Assembly: GCF_038900055.1 (NCBI RefSeq)
Contig: NZ_JBBMQM010000001.1
Coordinates: 682,001 to 746,000 of the forward strand
DNA length: 64,000 nt
Direction: 5' to 3'
Origin: Henriciella sp. AS95
GTDB taxonomy: Bacteria; Pseudomonadota; Alphaproteobacteria; Caulobacterales; Hyphomonadaceae
The translations under genes and the position numbers were made by a program. Of the stretch, positions 1-9,432 are shown piece by piece; the stretch's first letter is position 1; each line of letters starts with the position of its first letter. The notes under the pieces were generated by a model. It saw only the letters and a list, made by a program, of their open reading frames with translations, was not told where the DNA came from and made no database searches.

Positions 1-39
1 CGCCAGGACCGTCAGACTCAACAAGATTGCATGTTTCAT
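1..39 (-). CDS. 5' end of an exported-protein gene (partial)
   Basis: Only 13 codons lie inside the window, reading MKHAILLSLTVLA on the minus strand, which is the positively charged start and hydrophobic core of a signal peptide. A GGAG ribosome binding site lies 6 bases upstream of the ATG. The gene runs off the left edge, so nothing can be said about the mature protein. It is transcribed in the same direction as the exonuclease gene at 103-1134, 63 bases downstream of that gene's stop. Confidence 0.55.
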   Translation of the reverse strand, partial: MKHAILLSLTVLA

Positions 40-102
40 GTGTTTCTCCGCCCTTGGGCCGGCCAGATCATGCACCTGAAACGCGAATTTTCCTAATGAC
101 GT

Positions 103-1134
103 CTAATCCAGATTCTCATCTTCATAGCCAACCAGCCGTAGCGGCCGCGCCTTGCGTCCTTCCAGCTCGGCCCAGCGTACCAGCGCGTCTTCGCGGCCAT
201 GCGTGATCCAGAGCTCTTCGGGGTCAACTTCGCGCACGGTTTCAGTCAGCTCGTCCCAGTCGGCATGATCGGAGATGATCAGCGGCAGCTCGACGCCTGA
301 TTGCTTTGCCCGCTGGCGAACGCCCATCCAGCCGCTGGCGAAACAGGGCAGGGGGTCGGGAAAGCGCCGGCCCCATTTGTCATGGAAGGAGGAGGGCGGG
401 CCGAGCACGATCTTGCCGCGAAACCGCTCCTGCGCGCCGCGGTCCTTTGCCTCCAGCGTCGCCGTTTCCAGAGGCCCAAGCACAACGCCATGATCCTCAT
501 AAAGCGTGCAGAGCTTTTCCAGCGCGCCATGAATGTACAGCGTGTCCTGATATCCGGCCTCCCGGATCAGCTTGATCACGCGCTGCGCCTTGCCGAGCGC
601 ATAGACCCCGACAAGGTGCGTGCGTTCCGGGAAGGCTGCGACGCTGTCCAGCAGCTTGGCGATCTCGCCCGCATCATCTGGGTGTTTGAACACAGGCAGG
701 CCGAACGTTGCTTCGGAGATGAAGACATGTGTGCCTTCTACCGGTTCGAACTGGCGGCAGGTTGGGTCGCGCCGGCGCTTATAGTCGCCCGTGCACACCA
801 TGCGCAGGCCCTTCCATTCGACGACGACCTGCGCGGAGCCAAGCACATGCCCGGCCGGTGACATCCACACAGTGACACCATTTATCTCGACCGTTTCGCC
901 GTATTCGATGGCCTGGGTCGTCTTCGCAAAAGCCTCGCCATAGCGCGCCGCCATGATGGCCAGCGTTTCGGGCGTGGCGAGCACCGATCCATGTCCCGCG
1001 CGCGCATGGTCGGCATGGCCATGTGTGACGACGGCCCGGTCCACTGCGCCTCGCACCGGGTCGATATAGAAATCACCGGGCGGACAATAGAGCCCCTTTG
1101 GCGTCGGGCAGAGAAGGAGGTCCGGACGGATCAT
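103..1134 (-). CDS. ligase-associated DNA exonuclease (metallo-beta-lactamase fold)
   Basis: This 343-residue protein belongs to the metallo-beta-lactamase/beta-CASP nucleases that are found with an ATP-dependent DNA ligase and a DEXH helicase in a bacterial DNA damage response module. The metal-binding signature HGHADH is at residues 38-43; SPAGHVLGSA (His 96) and CTGDY (Asp 117) supply further ligands, and a late ISDHADW segment fits the beta-CASP part. Length is normal for the family. The usual partner helicase is nearby at 3512-6196 but on the other strand and separated by two unrelated genes. No ligase gene is in the window. The start ATG is preceded by GGAC/GAAGG-like sequence of modest strength. 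Confidence 0.9.
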   Translation of the reverse strand: MIRPDLLLCPTPKGLYCPPGDFYIDPVRGAVDRAVVTHGHADHARAGHGSVLATPETLAIMAARYGEAFAKTTQAIEYGETVEINGVTVWMSPAGHVLGSAQVVVEWKGLRMVCTGDYKRRRDPTCRQFEPVEGTHVFISEATFGLPVFKHPDDAGEIAKLLDSVAAFPERTHLVGVYALGKAQRVIKLIREAGYQDTLYIHGALEKLCTLYEDHGVVLGPLETATLEAKDRGAQERFRGKIVLGPPSSFHDKWGRRFPDPLPCFASGWMGVRQRAKQSGVELPLIISDHADWDELTETVREVDPEELWITHGREDALVRWAELEGRKARPLRLVGYEDENLD

Positions 1135-1258
1135 GCGCTTAATATAGGTCTCAGACTTGCGCCCTGTAGTCGCCCCTCTGCACTGCCATGTTTCTGCCTT
1201 TTCATCATGGGAAACAGGTGAGCGTTAAAACATCCGATCTGAATGGAGCCTTTCGATC

Positions 1259-2731
1259 ATGAGACGACTGATTGCGCCTGTCATGGCTGCAGCCCTGCTC
1301 ACCCCCGCCCTCGCCAATGCGCAGGAGGGCGGCGACACCGAGATCATGCAGAACGCATTGGCCGCCGGCTACAAGGCGCTGTTCACCTGCTCGGCAACCT
1401 TCACCGCCGGCAAGTCTCTCAATGAGATCGAATTCAACGAGCTCGACGGCATCTATGTCGATTATCGCAAGCCCATGCGCTCTACGTCGGAGCCAAGCAT
1501 CAATGACCGCAACCGCACCGTCGCCGTGCGCTATGAGCGCGGAGAGCCGCCACGCATTGCGGTGTGGCGCGACGGGCTTGGCTGTTCACTCTTGCCGATT
1601 GGCGCCGATCCGAGCGCAGAAGACTGGCTGCCGCGCTTTGGCGGTCCGGTGCCGCGTCAGGCCAGCGATGTCTCAACGGCCCTTGGCTCAGACGTCCGCC
1701 TGGTCGATTCCACTTTCTACAATGTCCGCCTCGAAGCGCCGGTGAACTTTGCCTTTGACGGCAACACCTATGGCCGCGGCAACCGCACCAGCGCTGTCGT
1801 CATCGTCAAGGACGGACAGGTCATGGCCGAGCGCTATGGCCGAGGCATTGATGCTGAGACGCCGCAGCGCACATGGTCTGTCGCAAAGTCTCTCACCGCG
1901 ACGATCATCGGCGCGGCGCTAGAGCAGGGCATGATGGATCTGGACTATCCCGCGCTTGTCGAGAACTGGACTGCTGGCGGTGACCCGCGCCGCAACATCA
2001 CGCTGCGCGATGCCCTCCAGATGGCGACCGGTCTTGATTCCGGCGTCACCGGCAGCCGTACGGACCGCACCTATTTCGGCGGCGCGCGTGTCGTCGATAC
2101 CGCACTCACCAATCCGCTCGAAGTCACGCCGGGCGAACGCTTCAAGTACTCGAACTATGACACGCTGGCCGCCATGCGGGGCCTGCGCGAGACGATCAAG
2201 GATGACCAGCGTTACTGGCGTTTCCCGTACGAAGCGCTGCTGCACAAGATCGGCGCGCTCAACACGACGCTTGAAACCGACTGGGGCGGTGATTTTGTCT
2301 CATCAAGCCAGGTCTGGATGACCGCGCGCGACATGGCCCGCCTGGGGCAGCTTTACGTCCAGGACGGTTATTGGGCCGGCGAGCGCATCCTGCCGCAGGG
2401 CTTTGTCGAGTTCGTTTCGACCCCCGGCTCGGCCCAGCCTGACCGCAGCGACCCAGCCTCTTTCGGCTATGGCGCCAGCTTCTGGCTGATGGACCGCTTC
2501 CCCGGCATACCAAGTGATACCTATGCCGGCATCGGTAATCGCGGTCAGTACATGGTGATCGTCCCGTCGCTTGATGTTGTGATCGTGCGCCGCGGCTTTG
2601 ATGTTGCCGGGCAGGACGGCTTCGACATTGTCGCCTTCACACGCGACGTGCTGTCGAGCATCGACATGGCGACCTCTGATATTCTGTCGGCCCGCACCGC
2701 CGCTTCCGATCTCGAACGTCAGGACAATTAG
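1259..2731 (+). CDS. exported serine hydrolase, beta-lactamase/penicillin-binding-protein fold
   Basis: A 490-residue member of the class C beta-lactamase-related serine hydrolases. Residues 1-21 form a cleavable signal peptide ending in an Ala-x-Ala type site. The catalytic S-x-x-K motif is SVAK at residues 207-210 and the Y-x-N motif is YSN at 297-299, so the active site appears complete. The roughly 150-residue N-terminal extension before the catalytic domain is not recognised. The family contains esterases, peptidases and amide hydrolases, and the substrate cannot be predicted. It is convergent with the unknown exported protein at 2738-3415. Confidence 0.85.
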   Translation: MRRLIAPVMAAALLTPALANAQEGGDTEIMQNALAAGYKALFTCSATFTAGKSLNEIEFNELDGIYVDYRKPMRSTSEPSINDRNRTVAVRYERGEPPRIAVWRDGLGCSLLPIGADPSAEDWLPRFGGPVPRQASDVSTALGSDVRLVDSTFYNVRLEAPVNFAFDGNTYGRGNRTSAVVIVKDGQVMAERYGRGIDAETPQRTWSVAKSLTATIIGAALEQGMMDLDYPALVENWTAGGDPRRNITLRDALQMATGLDSGVTGSRTDRTYFGGARVVDTALTNPLEVTPGERFKYSNYDTLAAMRGLRETIKDDQRYWRFPYEALLHKIGALNTTLETDWGGDFVSSSQVWMTARDMARLGQLYVQDGYWAGERILPQGFVEFVSTPGSAQPDRSDPASFGYGASFWLMDRFPGIPSDTYAGIGNRGQYMVIVPSLDVVIVRRGFDVAGQDGFDIVAFTRDVLSSIDMATSDILSARTAASDLERQDN

Positions 2732-2737
2732 GTTCGA

Positions 2738-3415
2738 TCAGGGGCGCGTCACAGGCTCAAGCAGCTTTGTGATGCGTCTCGAGACCGTCTGATCGAAGCT
2801 CTGCATCATGGCCGAGCCGGACACTTTCATCTGCATGTCCTGCAAATAAGTCCGACCATCCGGCGTCCGCGCGCACGACACATCCAGCGTGAAGGTCTCG
2901 ATCTTTGCGACAATTGACGGCTTGTAGGGCTTTGGCAGTGACATCTGCATCGACAGCACCTGCCCATCCTCCTTGCTAAGCACAGCGCTCGCCGTCATGC
3001 GCTTCATGACCTTCCGCTCCATTCCGTCTGCGTCGGCATCCGCCAGCGGCGTGAAGGCATATCGAACGCCGTCTTCAGTTTCGCCGCTCCGCTTGGCGTC
3101 ATCTGGAATCTGCGCCGCGAAATCGTCGCAGAAAATGTCTCCGTCGACGCCTTCATCCATCGACTCGATCATCTCGCGGAAATCCTCGTCCCATTCGCTC
3201 TCATCCGGGCTGTAAACACTGATCCGGCTGCCTTCCGGCTGACCGGGATCGATCTTTCCGACCGTGCGTACGTCGCCATCAAAGTAATCCACCTCGTAGG
3301 CATAGAGCGGCCCGTCGGCATCTGTAGACGCGCGGGCCTTCTGCAGGAGAGGGTCGGCAGATGCTGGGATTGCGCAGACAAGGGTGAGGGCGGCAGGTGC
3401 GATGAGGGCGCGCAT
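2738..3415 (-). CDS. unknown exported protein
   Basis: A 225-residue protein starting with a clear signal peptide (MRALIAPAALTLVCAIPASA), so probably periplasmic. The mature part is acidic, with two cysteines that could pair, and contains no motif I recognise. It lies tail to tail with the serine hydrolase and head to head with the helicase gene at 3512, leaving a 96-base intergenic region that must hold both promoters. Its codon use resembles the neighbours. Function unknown. Confidence 0.7.
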   Translation of the reverse strand: MRALIAPAALTLVCAIPASADPLLQKARASTDADGPLYAYEVDYFDGDVRTVGKIDPGQPEGSRISVYSPDESEWDEDFREMIESMDEGVDGDIFCDDFAAQIPDDAKRSGETEDGVRYAFTPLADADADGMERKVMKRMTASAVLSKEDGQVLSMQMSLPKPYKPSIVAKIETFTLDVSCARTPDGRTYLQDMQMKVSGSAMMQSFDQTVSRRITKLLEPVTRP

Positions 3416-3511
3416 AGAGGCTCCGATGGTTTTGCGGACATTTGAGGGCCGCTCGCCTGAAACTTACATGAACAGGATGCGGGAAGGCGCGCAACGATCT
3501 ATCTTGTAATC

Positions 3512-6196
3512 ATGCCCGACGCCGCGCCCCAGACATTTCACCTGCCAGACCGGTTCGAGGGCTGGTTTCAAGGCCGGGGCTGGGCACCGCGTCCACACCA
3601 GCTGGCGCTGACGCAAACCGCCCTCGACGGCGACAGCGCTTTGCTGATCGCGCCGACGGGCGGCGGCAAGACGCTGGCGGGGTTTCTCGCAAGCCTGATC
3701 GAATTGAGTGGTGCGGTTTCTCCTCCCCCGCCTGCGGGGGAGGTGCCCGAAGGGCGGAGGGGGCAAGCGCCAATCGATACGGTTGATGGCTCCCCCCTCC
3801 GAGCGGCTTCGCCGCCCACCTCCCCCGTGAACGGGGGAGGAAAAGCCCCGGACATGATCCGGGACGAAGCGGGTGATAAAACCAAGAAGCGCCCTGCGCT
3901 CCACACGCTCTACATCTCGCCGCTCAAGGCGCTCGCGACGGATGTTGAGCGCAATCTGAACACGCCGGTTTCTGAGATGGGCCTCAACATCCGCATCGAA
4001 ACGCGCACGGGCGACACACCGCAATCGAAACGCCAGCGCCAGCGGGCCAATCCGCCGGACATATTGCTGACGACGCCGGAACAGCTCGCGCTCTTTCTTG
4101 CCTCTGACCATGCCGACGCATTCTTCTCTGACCTCAGATGCGTGATCATTGACGAGATCCACGCGATTGCGGCCTCAAAGCGGGGCGACCTGCTCTCGCT
4201 GGGCCTCGCGACGCTCGCGACATGGGCCCCGCAATGCCGCTTCGTCGGCCTGTCGGCGACCGTCCGTGATCCGGGCTTGCTCGCCTCCTGGCTGCCAAAG
4301 CGCGACGGGAGAGAAACCAGACTCATCCGCGCTGAAGGCGGTGTCGGCGCGAATATCGATATCCTCGTTTCGCGTGAGCGCATCCCGTGGTCCGGCCATT
4401 CGGGGCGCTTCGCGATCCCGGAAGTCTATGAGGCCATAAAACAGGCCGAGATGGCGCTTGTCTTCGTCAATACACGCAGCCAGGCGGAACTCATCTTTCA
4501 GGAGCTGTGGCGCGCCAATGAAGACGCGCTGCCCATCGCGCTCCACCATGGCTCGCTCGCCGTCGAACAGCGCCGCAAGGTCGAAGCGGCGATGGCAAAA
4601 GGCGTGCTGAAGGGCGTCGTCTGTACCTCAACGCTCGACCTTGGCATTGACTGGGGCGGCGTTGATCTCGTCATCCAGATGGGCGCACCGAAGGGGGCGG
4701 CCCGTCTCATCCAGCGCATCGGCCGCGCCAATCACCGCATGGATGAGGCGAGCCGCGCCTTGCTCGTGCCGACCAACCGCTTTGAGGTGCTGGAATGCCG
4801 CGCCGCTGAAGCCGCTGTCGAAGCCGGTGAGATCGACGGCGAGCCGATGCGACAGGGCGCGCTCGATGTCCTCGCCCAGCATATTATGGGCCGGGCCTGC
4901 GGGGTCGGTTTCATGCTCGAGCCGCTCTTTGACGAAATCCGCCGCGCGGCCCCCTATCAAGACCTCGACTGGGAGACCTATGAACGCGTCGTCGATCTTG
5001 TTGCGACCGGCGGCTACGCCCTCAAGACCTATGACCGCTTCAAACGCATCGTCCGCATGCAGGATGGCGTCTGGCGTGTGCGCACAGCGCGTGATGCCCA
5101 GCAGCACCGGATGAATGTTGGCGCCATTGTCGAGGCACAGCTCCTCAATGTCCGGCTTGCAAACTTTGTCGGCAAGATTGGCGAAGCGAAAGGCGGGCAG
5201 GAGACGGCCAAGGTGCGCGGCGAGCAGCGCGCCATCCGCCCCGGCCGCAAGCTGGGCGAGATCGAGGAATACTTCATTTCCACGCTGACACCCGGCGACA
5301 CCTTCCTGTTCGCGGGCGAAATCCTGCGCTTCATCGGCATCTCCGAACTCGATGTGCTGGTGACACGCGCCAAGACCGACAAGCCCGCCATCCCGACCTA
5401 TAATGGCGGCAAGTTCCCGCTGACCACCTTCCTTGCCGAGCGGGTGCGCCACATGATCCATGACCCGGAGCAGTGGCAGGGCCTTCCCGATCAGGTGCGC
5501 GAATGGTTCGAGATCCAGCGCGAAAAATCGGAAATCCCGCCGCCGGACCATCTCCTCGTCGAGACCTTCCCGCGCGCCGACAGGCACTATCTCGTCACCT
5601 ATCCCTTCGAAGGCCGCCTCGCCCACCAGACGCTCGGCATGTTGCTGACGCGCCGGCTGGAGCGGGCAGGGGCCAAGCCGCTCGGCTTTGTGGCGTCTGA
5701 ATATGCGATGGCTGTCTGGGCGATGGATGACATGTCCACGATCGACATGGACGCGCTGTTCCACCCGGACATGCTGGGCGATGATCTTGAGGCGTGGCTG
5801 GATGAAAGCCCGCTGATGAAGCGGACCTTTGCTCAGGCCGCCCAGATCTCCGGTATCATTGCGCGGCGCCTGCCCGGCAAGGAAAAGACCGGTCGCCAGG
5901 TCACGTTTTCAACCGACCTCATCTATGACGTCCTGCGCAGCCATGAGCCGGACCACATCCTGCTCCAGGCCGCCCGCCAGGACGCGGCCACCGGGCTGCT
6001 CGACATTCGCCGCCTGTCTGACATGCTGACCCGTATTCGCGGCAAGATCGATCATCAGAAGCTCGACCGGATCAGCCCGTTCGCCGTCCCGGTCATGCTT
6101 GAAGTCGGCAAGGAGCGCGTCAATTCCGACAGCGTCATCGACGCCATCGTGGCGGAAGCCGAATCCGATCTCGTGCGCGAAGCGATGGGGCGCTAG
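3512..6196 (+). CDS. ligase-associated DNA damage response DEXH-box helicase (Lhr-like)
   Basis: An 894-residue superfamily 2 helicase of the Lhr-like, ligase-associated branch, expected to unwind DNA during repair. Walker A is PTGGGKT at 48-54, motif Ia is YISPLKAL at 134-141, the DEIH Walker B box is at 214-217, and motif VI is seen in IQRIGRANHR. Between Walker A and motif Ia, residues of about 67-126 are a proline/glycine-rich insert encoded by two inverted palindromic repeats (3722-3863); the normal spacing in the family is much shorter. The frame is intact through the insert. The stop overlaps the stop of the convergent acyl-CoA synthetase gene by 4 bases. No strong ribosome binding site precedes the ATG. 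Confidence 0.92.
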   Translation: MPDAAPQTFHLPDRFEGWFQGRGWAPRPHQLALTQTALDGDSALLIAPTGGGKTLAGFLASLIELSGAVSPPPPAGEVPEGRRGQAPIDTVDGSPLRAASPPTSPVNGGGKAPDMIRDEAGDKTKKRPALHTLYISPLKALATDVERNLNTPVSEMGLNIRIETRTGDTPQSKRQRQRANPPDILLTTPEQLALFLASDHADAFFSDLRCVIIDEIHAIAASKRGDLLSLGLATLATWAPQCRFVGLSATVRDPGLLASWLPKRDGRETRLIRAEGGVGANIDILVSRERIPWSGHSGRFAIPEVYEAIKQAEMALVFVNTRSQAELIFQELWRANEDALPIALHHGSLAVEQRRKVEAAMAKGVLKGVVCTSTLDLGIDWGGVDLVIQMGAPKGAARLIQRIGRANHRMDEASRALLVPTNRFEVLECRAAEAAVEAGEIDGEPMRQGALDVLAQHIMGRACGVGFMLEPLFDEIRRAAPYQDLDWETYERVVDLVATGGYALKTYDRFKRIVRMQDGVWRVRTARDAQQHRMNVGAIVEAQLLNVRLANFVGKIGEAKGGQETAKVRGEQRAIRPGRKLGEIEEYFISTLTPGDTFLFAGEILRFIGISELDVLVTRAKTDKPAIPTYNGGKFPLTTFLAERVRHMIHDPEQWQGLPDQVREWFEIQREKSEIPPPDHLLVETFPRADRHYLVTYPFEGRLAHQTLGMLLTRRLERAGAKPLGFVASEYAMAVWAMDDMSTIDMDALFHPDMLGDDLEAWLDESPLMKRTFAQAAQISGIIARRLPGKEKTGRQVTFSTDLIYDVLRSHEPDHILLQAARQDAATGLLDIRRLSDMLTRIRGKIDHQKLDRISPFAVPVMLEVGKERVNSDSVIDAIVAEAESDLVREAMGR
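3722..3863. repeat. inverted pair of REP-like palindromes inserted in frame in the helicase gene
   Basis: A 22-base palindrome at 3722-3743 (arms CCTCCCCC/GGGGGAGG, loop GCCTGC) and a second at 3819-3840 (same arms, loop GTGAAC) flank an internal stem of GGAGGGGGC at about 3755-3763 against GCTCCCCCCTCC at about 3789-3800. The right unit is the reverse complement of the left unit with small changes, including a GAAGGGC/GGCGAAGCCGC variable part. A further palindrome, CCCGGACATGATCCGGG, follows at 3847-3863. The whole stretch is open in the helicase frame. Such elements are normally intergenic in alphaproteobacteria. Confidence 0.85.
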
Positions 6197-7983
6197 AAGC
6201 GCCCGCCGCCCGATCCGATTTTCTTGAAGTCTTCGGTTGAAAGGCGTCGATAGGCGCCCGTTTCGGGGTCGACATACCAGACCGGGTCACTCACGCGCTC
6301 AGGATCATAGCCATCCTCGGCCAGCTCTACCTTGCGGTATTTGAACGTGCCGGTCGTGACGGCTTCCTGCTGCTCGCGGATGAAGACCGGGATCGCATAT
6401 TTCGGCAGGCGCGCGGACAGGCGATCCAGAAGGTCCTTATAGTCGAGATAGCCATTGGTCGTGACCGATGCCATGCCAGCCTTGCCTTCAGCGCCGGGGA
6501 TCGGCACGCCATAAACGTTCGCGGTCTGGATGCCCGGAATATCAGATAGTGCTTCGGCCACTTCATTCGTCGACACGTTTTCGCCCTTCCAGCGATAGGT
6601 GTCGCCAACGCGGTCCACGAAATACATGTAGCCGAGATTGTCCTGGCGCATCAGGTCGCCGGTCCGGTACCAGGCGTCGCCCTCCTCGAAGACATTGCGC
6701 AGAATCTTCTTCTGTGAGGCTTCGTCGCTCTGATAGCCTTCAAAGCGGGTCATGGTATCCTCGCCAATCCGGCCGATCGCTTCGCCGACCTCGCCAACCG
6801 GCGCGCGGACGCAGAAGCCATTTTCATCGCGTTCCGGCGCATCGCTCTCGACATCGTATTTCACGAAGGCCACGTGGCTGTAGGTCTTGCGGGCAATCCA
6901 TGGCACGCGGCCGCAGGCGCCGATCGTGCCGTCATAATTCATGAACTTCACATTGCCTTCGGTGGAGCCGTAGAACTCGACCATTTTCTTGACGCCAAAC
7001 CGCTCGAGGAAGGCGCCCCAGACATCGGCGCGCAGACCATTGCCGAAGCCGACGCGGACTTTGTGCGCCCGGTCATTGATCGAGGTGTGGTGATTGAGGA
7101 GATAGCGGCAGATCTCGCCGATATAGACAAAGGCCGTGACCTTTTCTTCCACGCAATCCCTCCAGAAGGCGGTGGCGGAGAACTTTTCGCGCAGCACGAC
7201 TGTGGCGCCTGTCATCAGCGCGACACCGATCCCGCAGAGGCCCGCCGTCGTGTGATAGAGTGGCATGGCGACATAGACGCGGTCATTCCTGGTGATGCCG
7301 CAGGGCACGATGAAACTGCGCATCGTCGAGCGGACTTTCGCATGAGACATGCGTGCGGCCTTGGGCAGGCCGGTCGTGCCGGACGTGTAGATATAGAGAC
7401 AATTGTCTGCATTGGTGAGGCCGGCGCGAAGCTCTGCGGAAGGCCGCTCAGCGGAGAAATTTGGCAGGTCTTCATCAAGCGACAGGCCGCACGCCCCGCC
7501 CACGCTCCAGACGTCCGGCGTATCGGTCATGAACTCGGTTGCCGAGCGCATGGCCTCGCTTTGATTGGCCCCGGCGACGACCAGCTTCGCGTCGACAATA
7601 TTGATGCAATGAGCCAGCGACTGGCCGGCCAGCTGGTTATTGATCAGCGCCGGAACGACGCCAACCTTCGATAGGCCATACCAGATGGCGACATATTCCG
7701 GACAATTGTCCATGAACAGCGCAACCGTCTCGCCGCGTTTGAGCCCGCAGGCCAGTGCCCAGTGAGCCACGCGGTTCGCATAGGTATCAAACTCGCCATA
7801 GCTCATCTCGCGGCCTTCAAAGCGGAAAGCTGTCTTGTCGGCAAACGTGTCGACGACTTTCTCAAAATCATCAGCCAGAAGCTCGGTGGAGTCCGGCGTC
7901 ACCGGATCCAGCCAGCGCTTCACTCCGAGCAGCACTCGAATGGCAGTTGCTTCACGTTTCAGGCTTTTCAGCAGCGTTTTCAT
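6193..7983 (-). CDS. long-chain fatty acyl-CoA synthetase (FadD6/FATP type)
   Basis: A 596-residue adenylate-forming enzyme that activates fatty acids with ATP and CoA. The AMP-binding P-loop YTSGTTGLPKAA lies at about 199-210, followed by a FYGSTEGNV motif and the late YRTGDL and RWKGENVST motifs that position the C-terminal lid. This set of motifs fits the very long chain/fatty acid transport protein subgroup. An AAGG lies about 8 bases before the start. The stop codon shares CTAG with the helicase stop. The TesB thioesterase is divergent at 8115, so activation and release of acyl-CoA are encoded back to back. Confidence 0.9.
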   Translation of the reverse strand: MKTLLKSLKREATAIRVLLGVKRWLDPVTPDSTELLADDFEKVVDTFADKTAFRFEGREMSYGEFDTYANRVAHWALACGLKRGETVALFMDNCPEYVAIWYGLSKVGVVPALINNQLAGQSLAHCINIVDAKLVVAGANQSEAMRSATEFMTDTPDVWSVGGACGLSLDEDLPNFSAERPSAELRAGLTNADNCLYIYTSGTTGLPKAARMSHAKVRSTMRSFIVPCGITRNDRVYVAMPLYHTTAGLCGIGVALMTGATVVLREKFSATAFWRDCVEEKVTAFVYIGEICRYLLNHHTSINDRAHKVRVGFGNGLRADVWGAFLERFGVKKMVEFYGSTEGNVKFMNYDGTIGACGRVPWIARKTYSHVAFVKYDVESDAPERDENGFCVRAPVGEVGEAIGRIGEDTMTRFEGYQSDEASQKKILRNVFEEGDAWYRTGDLMRQDNLGYMYFVDRVGDTYRWKGENVSTNEVAEALSDIPGIQTANVYGVPIPGAEGKAGMASVTTNGYLDYKDLLDRLSARLPKYAIPVFIREQQEAVTTGTFKYRKVELAEDGYDPERVSDPVWYVDPETGAYRRLSTEDFKKIGSGGGRF

Positions 7984-8114
7984 AACCCGGCCTTGCGCTT
8001 GGGGCGCGAAGCAATCAGCTTTCGGATTTGCTTGATGCCGCGCGCAGATTTGACGTTTCTGCCGACAGTGATAATCGCGCGTGGTTAGAATTCTGATGGG
8101 GAAGAGTTTGAAAT

Positions 8115-8996
8115 ATGACTGAAGCCGTTTCCGATCTGTTAGCCCTTCTCGACGTTGAGCGTCTTGAAGTGGACCTGTTCCGCGGCTTCACGCCGGAGTT
8201 TGAGGCTGAGCGGCCACGCGTCTTTGGTGGCCAGGTCATCGCGCAGGCGCTGGCGTCGGCCTATCGCACGGTGGGGGATGACCGGCTGTGCCATTCACTC
8301 CACGCCTATTTCATCCGCCCCGGCGACCCGAAAATCCCGATTATTTATGAGGTGGACCGCTCCCGGGATGGCGGCAGCTTCACGACCCGGCGCGTTGTTG
8401 CGATCCAGCACGGCCAGCAAATCCTCAACATGACAGCGTCCTTCCATGTGCATGAAGAAAGCTGGGAGCACCAGCATGAGATGCCCAAAACCAAGCCGCC
8501 CGAAGACCTGAAATCGCGAGAAGAGTACGTTGACGAATATGCCGACAGGATCCCGGAAAAAATGCGCAAGCAATGGATGCGGCCACAGCCCTTCGTGATG
8601 AAGGAGATCAGCGGCATCAATCCGTTCAAGCCCGAGCCCAAGTCAGATGTGAACCAGATGTGGTTCAAGACCGATGGCGAGATCGATGCGTCTCCCGCCA
8701 TGCATCATTGCCTCGTCGCCTGGGCGAGCGATATGGGCCTGCTCGGCTCCAGTCTGCGGCCGCACGGTCTGCACTGGATAAACCCGGACCTGATGACCGC
8801 CAGCCTCGACCATGCGATCTGGTTCCATGAGCCGATCCGCGCGGATGAATGGCTGCTCTATTCCATGGACAGCCCGAAGGCCGGCAGCGGCCGTAGCTTC
8901 AATCGCGGCTCCATTTTTAACCGCGATGGCAAGCTCGTCGCCTCGGTCGCCCAGGAAGGCCTGATGCGGAAGATGACGAAGATGGGAAGGAAGTGA
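8115..8996 (+). CDS. tesB: acyl-CoA thioesterase II
   Basis: A 293-residue protein with the double hotdog layout of TesB, which hydrolyses medium and long-chain acyl-CoA to fatty acid and CoA. The N-terminal FGGQVIAQAL and the C-terminal segments with Asp in WASDMGLLGSSL, Ser in GSGRSFNRG and Gln in VASVAQEGLMR correspond to the catalytic Asp, Thr/Ser and Gln of the family. Length is typical. It is divergent from the acyl-CoA synthetase. Only one base separates its stop from the GTG of the next gene, so the foreign-looking lipoprotein cassette may be read from its transcript. Confidence 0.93.
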   Translation: MTEAVSDLLALLDVERLEVDLFRGFTPEFEAERPRVFGGQVIAQALASAYRTVGDDRLCHSLHAYFIRPGDPKIPIIYEVDRSRDGGSFTTRRVVAIQHGQQILNMTASFHVHEESWEHQHEMPKTKPPEDLKSREEYVDEYADRIPEKMRKQWMRPQPFVMKEISGINPFKPEPKSDVNQMWFKTDGEIDASPAMHHCLVAWASDMGLLGSSLRPHGLHWINPDLMTASLDHAIWFHEPIRADEWLLYSMDSPKAGSGRSFNRGSIFNRDGKLVASVAQEGLMRKMTKMGRK

Positions 8997-8997
8997 C

Positions 8998-9432
8998 GTG
9001 CGGATCCTGGCGTTCCTTATCACTGCGGGATTGCTTGGAGCATGTGTTTCGCACGAAGTACTGAATCCCGATCAACTCGATACGTCGGGCGCCATAAAGT
9101 TCGAGGAGCGAAAGACCTTCGGGCCCTGGATTTCTTCAGGGGTTCAAAATGCGTTAAGCTTAGGATCGGTGACCATGATAACAGGTACGATTCAGGTCGA
9201 AACCGAATCGCGCCAAAACGTCAACATTGTAATCTTTGAGCATCGCAAGGTTATTGGGTTAGACCTGCGAATTGGTGCGCCGGACTTCGGCATCACATTG
9301 GGTGCAACAAGCCAGACGTTAGTTTCGAACCTCGAAAATTTGAAATCTGGGGTTGCAAAAATCGAATTCGACAGTAAAAATCACCTATTTACACGGGGGT
9401 GCTTCGGCAAATCGGAATGCTGGCTCGACTAA
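8998..9432 (+). CDS. unknown small lipoprotein, gene 1 of a coupled cassette
   Basis: A 144-residue protein with a GTG start directly after the tesB stop. The signal peptide ends in the lipobox LGAC (Cys 16), so it should be lipid-anchored in the cell envelope. The remainder is not recognised; two Cys near the C-terminus (GCFGKSECW) could form a disulfide. Base composition is distinctly more AT-rich than tesB. The end of the gene overlaps the start of the next gene by 16 bases, suggesting translational coupling. Confidence 0.65.
   Translation: MRILAFLITAGLLGACVSHEVLNPDQLDTSGAIKFEERKTFGPWISSGVQNALSLGSVTMITGTIQVETESRQNVNIVIFEHRKVIGLDLRIGAPDFGITLGATSQTLVSNLENLKSGVAKIEFDSKNHLFTRGCFGKSECWLD

Noticed and set aside
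4628-5764. A 378-codon minus-strand open frame
   Set aside because: Antisense to the helicase gene; no domain.
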